A DNA stretch of 64,000 bases from Vicia villosa (taxonomy: Eukaryota; Streptophyta; Magnoliopsida; Fabales; Fabaceae), in the NCBI RefSeq assembly GCF_029867415.1, contig NW_026706237.1:1-64000 (forward strand). Reading direction: 5' to 3'. How positions within the stretch are numbered: the stretch's first letter is position 1; each line of letters starts with the position of its first letter. The notes below the pieces were generated by a model. The model was not told the origin of the DNA. It was given only the letters and a program-made list of their open reading frames with translations, and did not search any database. Below, in pieces: positions 1 through 9,037 of this stretch. Position numbers and translations under genes: made by a program.

Positions 1-600
1 AAACATCATAATTCTTCTCCATATCGACCAAAGATGAACGGCGCTGTCGAAGCCGCCAACAAAAACATCAAGAAAATCATACAAAAGATGACAGTAACCT
101 ACAAAGACTGGCATGAGATGTTACCTTTTGCTCTTCATGGTTATCGCACATCTGCGCGTACTTCAACAGGGGCAACTCCATTCTCGTTAGTCTACGGTAT
201 GGAAGCAGTTCTCCCAATCGAAATCCAGATTCCTTCCTTAAGGATCATGAAAGAAGCCGATCTAGACGAAGACGATTGGATTCAAACTCGATTCGACCAA
301 ATACACTTGATCGATGAGAAAAGACTTGCAGCTATCTGTCATGGCCAGCTATACCAAAAGCGCATGATCAAAGCATTCAACAAGAAAGTCAAAAGTCAAG
401 CATACCAAACTGGTGGCTTGGTTATCAAACGCATCATCTTACCACAAGGTGATCCCAGAGGCAAATGGACCCCCACCTACGAGGGACCATTCATAATCAA
501 GAAAATATTCTCCGGCGGTGCCATGTTGCTTACCACCATGGATGGCGAGGATTTCCCACACCCTGTGAATGCAGACATAGTCAAAAAGTACTTTGCTTAA
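1..600 (+). CDS. Ogre/Tat-type Ty3/gypsy integrase, C-terminal fragment
   Basis: The frame is open from base 1, so this is the tail of a pol polyprotein whose start lies left of the window. It encodes 199 residues and ends in TAA at 598-600. The opening residues (HHNSSPYRPKMNGAVEAANK) match the end of the gypsy integrase core, where the last catalytic Glu of the DDE triad sits (NGAVEAAN). Next comes the usual YRTSARTSTGATPFSLVYGMEAVLP-type stretch, quoted here only as its start YRTSARTSTGATPF. The final 100 residues are the basic integrase C-terminus with a GKWTPTYEGPF motif typical of Tat/Athila integrases. Integrase joins the element's cDNA to host DNA in the nucleus. No break is visible in this part. 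Assignment to Ogre rests on the downstream UTR and LTR. Confidence 0.9.
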   Translation, partial: KHHNSSPYRPKMNGAVEAANKNIKKIIQKMTVTYKDWHEMLPFALHGYRTSARTSTGATPFSLVYGMEAVLPIEIQIPSLRIMKEADLDEDDWIQTRFDQIHLIDEKRLAAICHGQLYQKRMIKAFNKKVKSQAYQTGGLVIKRIILPQGDPRGKWTPTYEGPFIIKKIFSGGAMLLTTMDGEDFPHPVNADIVKKYFA

Positions 601-623
601 AAAAAAAAAAAAAATACAGCTCG

Positions 624-763
624 CTAAGTTGAAAACCTGAAAGGGCAACTTAGGCAAAAATGAGCGTCTCGGTGGATTGAAAACCCGAAAGGGCGATCCA
701 GGCAAAAATTAGAGACAAAACAAATACAATCCCGGTAGGCTGAAAACCTGAAAGGGCAGCCTA
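624..763 (+). repeat. Three hairpin units with identical 14-nt loops and different stems
   Basis: Unit 1 has arms at 624-631 and 646-653 (CTAAGTTG/CAACTTAG). Unit 2 has arms at 673-679 and 694-700 (TGGATTG/CGATCCA, one G-T pair). Unit 3 has arms at 736-742 and 757-763 (TAGGCTG/CAGCCTA). All three loops are 14 nt and read AAAACCYGAAAGGG. Each unit is followed by GGCAAAAAT. Stem sequences differ while pairing is kept, as expected for a selected RNA stem-loop. Confidence 0.8.
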
Positions 764-1933
764 GGCAAAAATTAGGGAATAAAGCATACAACTATGTCTC
801 GCTCAGCTGCCTACTCACCGACAAGGATCAACACCTCAAAGACACCGATCAGTCCAATCACTTTCTTCCAACAAGTGAGGGATGAGATGCTCGAAGACAG
901 ATTGGCAATAGCAGAATTGAAACTTGACTAGATCGTTCTCACATAGCTATTTCTTTTCATAAATACTTTTCAAAACTTTCTGACAATTTCCTACTTCTAG
1001 GATTGTTGTCTCCCTATACTAATCCGCCTATCACGGCACCTTTTCAAAAATCAATGCAGCTTATAACTAACATTTTCATTTTTTCTGTTTTGAATACGCG
1101 AGCATCCCAATGATATTTTGAATGAACATATGCATTTGAATATGATTGATGTTTACCAGGAAAAACAGGAATAGCATTCCGGACATGTCCCAATTATTTG
1201 GACATTATCCTAAACCAGCATCAGAAGGAAGTTTCCCCAATGGAGACACATTCCTCAACAAATCCCTCAAAAAGATTTTTCTTTCGAAAGAAGTCTTATT
1301 CCCCAGCAGGGTTGTTCCAGATTACTGTCTTCAGAAGGTGTGATTTCCGCACCCAAACTTGGTCAGATAGTGCATCGGAGGATTATGCATCTTCCTCATT
1401 CCCACTCCAAAGGGCGTCACAGTCCGAACTCTCAAAACTACTGTTCATCCCCGAGCAGTAATCAAAGATCCTTCAATAGAACATCCTGGTTCTCAAAGAA
1501 TTTCCCCAACCCAGGGTACTCAAGCGAGACAGAAGATCATCAACAATCACAATGCCTTCATTTCTTGACGACTAAGCTGGGATTTATTTTCCCAATCAGG
1601 AGCTTGACACGCTCTAAGCTGCATAAACCATGCATCACATTCACACTCATATTCACATTCACAATCATGCATCATACGCATATTCATACACAACATAACT
1701 TGCATATTTCTCCTCTAGCTCGAGGATCTCATATCATACATGCATCATAGACATCGCATATTATTAACTTGATTTTTCAGGTAGACAGATGTCTTCAGCA
1801 AAGATGTTCTCACTCACATGCAGTGTTCATCCTGAAACTTATTCAGACAAGCAGTCCTTTCAGATACAATCAAACCAAAGATTCACTCTGAAGAACTCTC
1901 ATTCTCAACTCATTTATCATCTAACATTGCTAG

Positions 1934-2160
1934 TCTAAGGCGAAACCTCAGACGGTTCCAGAACGATCTAGCATTACAGATCTAAGGCGAAACCTCAGAC
2001 GGTTCCAGAACGATCTAACATTGCAGATCTAAGGCGAAACCTCAGACGGTTCCAGAACGATCTAACATTGCAGATCTAAGGCGAAACCCCAGACGGTTCC
2101 AGAACGATCTAACATTGCAGATCTAAAGTGATACCTCAAACGGTTCCACAATGATCAACT
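1934..2160 (+). repeat. 47-bp tandem repeat, five copies
   Basis: Copies begin at about 1934, 1981, 2028, 2075 and 2122, a strict 47-bp period. The core reads TCTAAGGCGAAACCTCAGAC followed by GGTTCCAGAACGATCT. The last copy is diverged. Each unit has short inverted arms (AGATC/GATCT) around an inner AACC/GGTT pairing, so it could fold. It lies in the 3' UTR of the Ogre element. Confidence 0.85.
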
Positions 2161-2942
2161 TTCAAATCCTTCATCAAGATATAATCAACAGATTCATTCT
2201 GATGAACAAACCATCAACACATTGTCCAGGTGGCATCCGAAAGCCCATCTCAGGTAATGTTTCAATCTGCCAACAACATTTCACAGACAACATTCAAATG
2301 CAACTTCCAACATCTCTGCTGATCAAGGTAAGTGCAAATTTTCAGGGCATCTATTTATTCAATCATCTTCTACCCTCAGATTTCAGACAATCTCTTCAGG
2401 TTTAAGAAGATTGAATAGGGGCAACTGTTATACCCCAAAATTTGCCCACTTCTTTTTTCAGGAAAGTTTCAATATGAAAATTAAGAGTCTCATATAAACA
2501 TGGATTTTTTCAAAATATCCTGACATATGAAGAACTTGGTTTTCAGAATTTTTCTTACACAGTAACTTGGCTTACAGTGGAATTTATTCTTACGCAAACG
2601 CCAAATACTGTTCTTTACTTCACAAATACTATTTATTTATTTTACAGATAAATAGTACTAACACAGTTCATGCAGGGTTAAATCTTTTTGCAGGCGCAAA
2701 AGCAGGAAACTCACACTGTACTGGTAACAATTGTTTTTGTTTTCCCACTAACTTTTGTGCTATATTCCATTATTTTCAAAATCTTTTCAAATCTATCCTT
2801 TCAAATTCAAATCTCAACTTTATTCTATCCATCTCTCTTTTCCCAACAATACCTTACACTTTCTTTCAAATCTCACTACCACTCAAATTTCCTTTTGTAC
2901 GGAATCACATCATTCCCCAACGTCTCTATCATCTTTCCATTC

Positions 2943-2950
2943 TATAAATA
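2943..2950 (+). promoter_or_regulatory. TATA-like box upstream of the U3 micro-ORF
   Basis: A TATAAATA sequence lies about 100 bp upstream of the ATG at 3045, with a CT-rich leader between. It lies well upstream of the presumed main LTR promoter at about 4830, so it could drive a separate small transcript. Promoter activity is inferred from position only. Confidence 0.4.
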
Positions 2951-3044
2951 CCTCTCATTCTTCCCACAAATCTCACATCAAATTCTAAATCATCTTTCAA
3001 ATTTCTACTTCATCATCCATTTTCTTTCTTCTTTCTTAGCAAGA

Positions 3045-3212
3045 ATGGCAAAATGGATAGAGACACTGTTTCTTACAGTCATCACCATTGCTACGGTGAT
3101 CATGACTTTCTTCTGCCTACACAGTCCTGAGAAGTGTGGACCTGCAATGGTTGCATTCCCAATCCTCTACATGTTATTGATCATAGCATGGTTCATCAAC
3201 CGTCATTTTTAA
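3045..3212 (+). CDS. 55-residue two-helix membrane micro-ORF inside the Ogre U3
   Basis: The ATG has a good plant context (AAGAATGGCA), and TAA follows after 55 codons. The product starts MAKWIETLFLTVITIATVIM and has two hydrophobic stretches, about residues 7-25 and 34-52. A short polar turn with two cysteines (C24 and C31) separates them, and the C-terminus is positive (NRHF). This predicts a small hairpin membrane protein. I do not recognise a family. An upstream in-frame ATG at 2688 gives a longer frame, but the extra part is low-complexity Ser/Phe/Leu and looks non-coding. The ORF sits in an LTR, so a complete element would carry two copies. Function unknown; coding status unproven. Confidence 0.4.
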   Translation: MAKWIETLFLTVITIATVIMTFFCLHSPEKCGPAMVAFPILYMLLIIAWFINRHF

Positions 3213-4826
3213 AGTTTGCCGTGTTTCTTATTTTCTTAAACGTACCGTCTATTCATCGTACTGTTCAATAGTATGTAATATTTATACTGTCAGTATTAAA
3301 TGTTGTACTATTTGTCATAATATTGCTTAATTACTAAGATAATATTTTGTGTGTTTCTGCCAGTCAAATATTTCTATTTCTGTGCATTTAACAATTTTCA
3401 GGTTATTATCGGTAATTTTGCCCGCATACCGTAAATATCAGTTATTTATTATGTTTCTGTTTTCTAACAAGTCATGTAAATAAATTTTCATGCTTCACAC
3501 CAAACAAAAACAAAAATAACAACAAAAAAAAAAAGAAAATTAACTTTGACGGTTGATTTTTCACTTTAACTGCTGCTTCAGTACACGAACAGTCGGTTGA
3601 CAGACAAACTGCAGACAGTACAATTCACAGTGATTTGTACAATCAATCAAATCAATCATTCACAATTCAAATTTCCAAGATTTTTGTGTTAGAAGTCTTC
3701 TGAATATCACATGATTAGCAGAAACTCAACACTGCACAAAAATCAGGTACGCTTAACTGCCTCCTATACAGACAGTCCCTAATCAGGGTTTTTCTTGTTT
3801 TAACAGGAGCAACAAGTTTTGAGAGCTCAAATGGATTTCATATACATCCATACATCTCAAAGTACCATCATTCAAATTTTCAAGCTTCAATTCACTCAGA
3901 CGCACCGTCAGCAGCTCAAACAGTCAACAGACGACCCGTTTGACCAAAAAAGTCAACTGACAGTCAAAAATGAAATTTTTTGTCAAAGTCCATATTTTGT
4001 CAAAGGATTCAACATTTGATCATTGGATGATCACAATTCATCAAGGAAAGATCAAAAATCAACAAAACCCTAAGATTCAAAATTAGGGTTTTTGCCTGCA
4101 AAGTCAACTCAACTTTGACTGATCATAACTCTCTCATCCTTCATCCAAAAAATGTCAACCAAAGCTCATTTTGAAGGAAATTCAATTATCTTTCAAATGC
4201 AATTGATCCCATGGTCATAGCATTCACCATTTGAAAAATATGGCCAAAGACATTACAGGTCATTTTCAAAGTCAACAAAAAGACACTTTTTTCAAATGGA
4301 CACACAAGGAGAACCAAAAATCATTTTGATATGAGACCAAAGACATTGGTTAGAGGACTCTTTGAGGTTTCCAAAAAGTGCAAGATCTCCTTCATATGAC
4401 AAAAATTGAAGGATTTACACCTTGTTGAAGTTGGCTAAATTTTGGGAAAATGCATGAAATCAACATTGCTCAAAAATGTTTTTTTTCCAAAAGATGCCAA
4501 GTTTTTGTGGTCCAAACATCTTTGCCATGTTACTATGGGCCTCCCACGACCAAGACAAAGCCCACATCTATATTATCCATTTTTGACATAATTTTATCTT
4601 ATTTTAAGATTAAAATTAAAGGAAATTGCATGGATAATTGATGGCTTGATCTCCAAGTATGACACACCTCCAAAGTCTTCATTTTTCTGCAGAAAATTGA
4701 TGCCCAAGACAAGAGCATTGAATGGAGTCAAGCTTGGTCAACAATTCAAAGATTTTTAATATTTTAAAAATCAAACTTTCAACAAAGACAACAAAGCTTC
4801 TTGCTTCACTTCCAAGCAGCCTTTGG

Positions 4827-4837
4827 GCTATAAAAGA
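4827..4837 (+). promoter_or_regulatory. Probable Ogre LTR core promoter (TATA box)
   Basis: GCTATAAAAGAAGC is a strong TATA box about 2.3 kb before the LTR end. The minus-strand Ogre LTR at the right edge has a comparable box (CTACTATAAG, near 62785) about 2.1 kb from its end. The matching position supports a shared U3/R boundary. Confidence 0.5.
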
Positions 4838-7167
4838 AGCATCATACTTCAGCAAAAGGGGAGACACGAAATATATCAAGGCATAGTCAAGAAACTCATC
4901 AAAATTCTCTCAAAATTCCATAACTTTGTAAAATTCAAATTTCATTCTCCAATCAATATTAATACAAATCAAGCTTTTTAATCATCTTCTCCAACATCAT
5001 AGAGTAAGATTAAACTCTTAATACAAGCACATGAGAGTCGTATAAGACATTCAAAGTTCTTCATGTACATATGCCTTTAATTTTCGTTTTCATATATACA
5101 ATTAATATCAATGTAAACTAACCATTCTATCATGCTCATAAGGTCCCATGTAGATGATCTGGGTCTTAACATGCCAACTCCCACGTGAAAATTAGCCTAT
5201 ACCATTAACCATTGAACATGAGTGTTCATACTTGAATCCTTTCGAATCCATAGTTACAAGGCTTGAATTGAAAAACTAACACCACCATCGTGTTCAGGAG
5301 ACAATTTTAAGTCAGTCTGGGTCCTTTTCTTTTTCGTTCATGGCTGTTTTTGTAGGTTTTCAAAAAGCATGGAAATCTGAAGGAAAATCCGCAGGAAATT
5401 CCATAAGTAAATCCGCAGCTAATTTCGCAGGTACCAAGGAAGAAGATGATGAATAGTGGCGCTGAAATTTTGACCGCTTGCGTGGCAATTTCAAATCATC
5501 CCATTCGCTGGTCAAAAAACGTGGACCCCACGTTGAACCCTTGACTTCAGCATGATCACATGTTGAACCTCAAACCATGTGCATCATGTATCCACGCATC
5601 TGGGCCTTTGATCTCCATCAGTTCTTCATCCAACGCGCCTGATCCAGCAATCCACACCATGGACTTTCAATCATGCCACACCAGATCATATCCTTTTTAT
5701 ATTTTCTATTTTTATTTTATTTTTATTGCAAAAATAATTAAAAATACTTAAAAAAATTCCAAAAATTCCACAAAAAATATTTTAAACTTCTAAAATAACA
5801 TATTATTTTCTGAAATAAAAATATTTTATTTTTCTTCAAAATTTCAATATTTTTCATAATTAATTAGTATGTATTTATATATTTGCTTATTAATTATTTT
5901 AATTAGTCAAAAAATCATAAAAAAATTGTTCTTTGTGTTAAATATTGTTTATATATCATAAACTAATTTTGTACATATTTAGGATAATTTTATCATTAAG
6001 TTGTAATTATTGGTGTAGTTATTTGCATAATTATGTTTTAATTAACTTAAAATATCCAAAAACAAATTTCAAAAATTCCAAAAAAATTAGTTTTGTTCTA
6101 AAATCAATTAACAAACTTTTTGTACATATTTTTAAACTTATTTGCTAGGTTTAATCATATTTCCATCTTTTCTTTATTTTAAATTAATTAATAATGCATT
6201 AATTATATTTAAAATAAATCATAAAAAATACAAAAAAAATGCCTTTTATTTCTTGCAATTTAAGATTCCTAGATAAATGTATAGGATGTCAAATTCATGT
6301 AAATAGGCTAGTTTACATTTCCCGCACAATCGATGTAATAGCGTAGATTTACTTTCTGCACTTTACATTTCCGCATTTTAATTTCCAGCACCCATATAAA
6401 CTGCGTGTATGTCAAAGATAAAACTGAACCGTCAGATCACTAACTTCAAAGATAAATATCTGAATTCAATCACAATCACATTTGCACCTCCTAGGGTAAC
6501 CCCTTTTCACTCTTTTCAAAATCAAAGTTACATTTCTACTGTTTCGAGTACAAAATCGAACCTTTTGTTTATATCCGACGAATGGATAGATTTTTAAAGG
6601 GAACAAGGATAAAGACCTCCTAACTCAGGGTAGACCTCCTAGTTTGCTTGCTCAAAATCAAAACAAACAAAATTCTCATACACTGTTGTTTTTTTTAAAA
6701 CGAATTTTCCAAAAGACAATATTTTGTATACATCCAAACACGGATCATTACAAAATTAACGATCTTTTCAAAACATCTTTCGAAAGATAAACAAACATTT
6801 GTATATATCCGCACAAGGATCATTACAAATTCTATTTGCAAAGGTATTTCAAAAACACAGGTAAAGCATTCCGAATCAATTGAAAAGTAAAGCAAATGAG
6901 CTAAGCAAACTAAAGAGCCCATGGATAACCATGGATACAAAGGGTGCTAACACCTTCCCTTTGTATAACCTACCCCCTTACCCAAAATCTCTCAAAGGTC
7001 TTTTTTCTGTTTCTTTTATAAACCTTTCCTTCATTGGATAAAATAAAAGGTCGGTGGCGACTCTGTAAACATTTTCAAAAGTGACGCGAAAGCGTCCGAT
7101 CGACAAAAAAAGAGTCAGTTCACGTATCCCACCCACGGAGGGGTATGGCCCGAAAGGACGGTCCACA

Positions 7168-7435
7168 GATAGAAAAACACTTAGAAAGGGGGGGGGGGAG
7201 TTTGAATAAGTGTAGCTTTAAAACTTGTAAGATAAAAACAATTTACACAATGATTTTTATCCTGGTTCGTTGTTAACTAAACTACTCCAGTCCACCCCCT
7301 TGGAGTGATTTACCTCACCTGGGGATTTAATCCAATAATCACACAAGATTACAATGGTTTTCCACTTAGATAACCTCTAAGTCTTCTTGAGTATTCTGAT
7401 CACAACCCGATCACTCTAGGAACAAACTGCTTAGA
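7168..7435 (-). mobile_element. Left LTR of copia-2, outer piece (interrupted)
   Basis: From GATAGAAAAACACTTAG onward this matches the right LTR of copia-2 at 24999 onward. The first five LTR bases (TGAAG) are missing at the Ogre junction, and a G run is expanded here. The piece stops at TTAGA (7431-7435), the target of copia-3, and resumes at 15312. In copia-2's own orientation this is the 3' LTR. Confidence 0.88.
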
Positions 7436-8982
7436 TGTGAATACAAGATTACACTCAAAGATGTTTTTGATTTATGGCAAACTCAAATGAGCATTCAAAC
7501 AACAAGGCGGAAGCAGAAAACTCAAAGAAAAGCAAGCATTGATCACTCATGACAGTACAGGTTGATCTATTATACTTTAGGTCGACTCAACACAAGCAGA
7601 TCAAGAAGAATGCAGAAAACCAGCAGTTAGGTCGACCTACTGTCAACCCAGGTCGACCTAAAATGGAGAAAAATCCACATACTTCTGCTAGGTCGACTCA
7701 CACATCATCCAGGTCGACCTAAATTGATGAAATTTACATACCAGTCTGCTAGGTCGACCTACACAACGACTAGGTCGACCTAATCTGAGAAAATGTCCCC
7801 AGAATGCATTTTGAGAGGATTCTGGTCGACCTACTCCTTAAACAGGTCGACCTAACTGGGAGCAAAATTCTGCAAGCACTGCTAGGTCGACCTAAGCTCT
7901 ACAAGAGGTCGACCTAACTGATCAAGAATGCCAAAAATTATGTTTCTCTCATCTCCAACTGCTAAGTTATCTTATATATTATCAAAGGTTCATTATTCAA
8001 AAAAAAAAAACACCAACGACTGAAAGATACACAAACGCTTCTCATCTTCGTTCTTCATCATCTCTAACACAATTACACATAATCATTCTTGCGTTGCGGG
8101 TTAGTGATGAGTTCGATAACGTCCATGGAACGGAATTGAAGATTCCTAGTGGGTGAAGGTTTGTGGGGTTTGTTGGTGAATAAAATCTGCGGGTTTTGTC
8201 CTCCACGACGGGTGGTTCTCGGGGGTTTTTATCAAGAGGCGTTCATTGAGGATTCGGCTGAGTGTAACGATTGAGGAACGGGGAGTTCAAGGAATCAAGA
8301 CACTGCAGAAGGGAATCAAAGTGAAGCTCTTGGATAACCTTGATCTTGCTCAAGATTAAGGGGGAAGAAGATTCAAAGGATCGACATAATTGGTTTATCG
8401 TTTATCGCTTTGTTATCTTCTTTGTATATACTACTTTCAACATTAATGAAAGATTACCCAATTTCAATTTGGAATTGGGGGCAGACGTAGTCGTAGCGAG
8501 GACGATCGACGAACTGCCTAAACAAATATCGTGTTCTTGTCGCTTTTACTTTTTCATTTACATTCTGTTCATATTTGGTTATAATAGCAAATTGATCAAC
8601 GATTCAAGTGTTAAGATTGTGAATTAAGAACTTACATAAACATCACAATCCACCACACATTGAATTACCTTCAATTTGATCATTATCACCAAGTGTTTGT
8701 ATATTTGTTTCTATCACTCTTACTGCATTGCAAACATTGTCCATCATACAAAAAGTTAATCTGATTTTCAATAAGAGAAACGCTTTGATTCTGCAACATA
8801 TACTCTTATCATTTACCTCAAGTCTTTGACTGGTTTTTAAACACATATATAATCGTTTCGATAGTGGTTCGGAATAGACGCGAGTCGATTCAGAATCACT
8901 TCCGCTGAAAAGTCGTTTAAATTCGTAAAACTGTGTACGATCTATTCACCCCCCCTCTAGATCCTAAGGCCAGCGTCTAACA
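7436..8982 (+). repeat. 5' LTR of copia-3 (1547 bp)
   Basis: Reading against the 3' LTR shows about nine substitutions, mostly C/T or G/A, and one A-run length change, near 0.6 percent divergence. The U3 part (about 7580-7920) holds eleven GTCGAC palindromes. The end is GCGTCTAACA followed by the primer site. Confidence 0.95.
7579..7918 (+). repeat. Array of eleven AGGTCGACCT-type palindromes in U3
   Basis: Eleven copies centred on GTCGAC occur in 340 bp. Most are the perfect 12-mer palindrome TAGGTCGACCTA or its 10-mer core, often in pairs about 20 bp apart with variable AT-rich spacers. The same array recurs at 13906-14246 in the other LTR. Palindromic U3 repeats are a reported Sirevirus trait, as I recall. 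Confidence 0.9.
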
Positions 8983-9000
8983 AGTGGCATCAAGAGCTCT
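8983..9000 (+). other. Primer-binding site of copia-3
   Basis: AGTGGCATCAAGAGC starts one base after the LTR. It is one base longer than the usual TGGCATCAGAGC pairing with the initiator tRNA-Met 3' end, so the primer match is imperfect. Confidence 0.7.
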
Positions 9001-9037
9001 GGTTTATTCCGTGCTACGTGAAACACTTATTGGAAAG

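Larger units (their letters stand above)
601..2425 (+). other. 3' untranslated region of the left Ogre
   Basis: About 1.8 kb lie between the pol stop and the 3' LTR. The region opens with a 14-A run, then three hairpin units (624-763), then about 1.1 kb with no convincing gene, then a 47-bp tandem repeat (1934-2160). It ends in a purine-rich primer tract (AATAGGGGCAAC, 2414-2425) directly before the LTR. Short ORFs here show no recognisable protein. Confidence 0.75.
2426..7167 (+). mobile_element. 3' LTR of the left Ogre element (4742 bp)
   Basis: The LTR starts TGTTATACCCC right after the purine tract at 2414-2425 and ends CCACA at 7167. The end segment (about 6900-7130) carries the characteristic text with GGTCGGTGGCGACTCTG. 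The same segment recurs on the minus strand at about 60660-60850 and, diverged, in the TR-GAG LTR end (29900-29940). A core promoter TATA (GCTATAAAAG) near 4830 would divide it into a 2.4-kb U3 and a 2.3-kb R-U5. The next base, 7168, is already copia-2 LTR, so the element abuts or interrupts copia-2. Confidence 0.88.

Noticed and set aside
7142..7146. GGTAT left of the copia-2 left LTR, matching the right flank 40166-40170
   Set aside because: It lies 21 bp before the junction and inside the Ogre LTR, so it is not adjacent to the copia-2 end; treated as chance.
7579..7918. Regularly spaced short repeats that could suggest a CRISPR array
   Set aside because: The repeats are 10-12 bp palindromes with uneven spacing inside a plant LTR and are duplicated in the other LTR.
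8340..8846. Short ORFs repeated at 14664-15170
   Set aside because: They lie inside the copia-3 LTRs and are repeated only because the LTR is repeated; no protein-like features.
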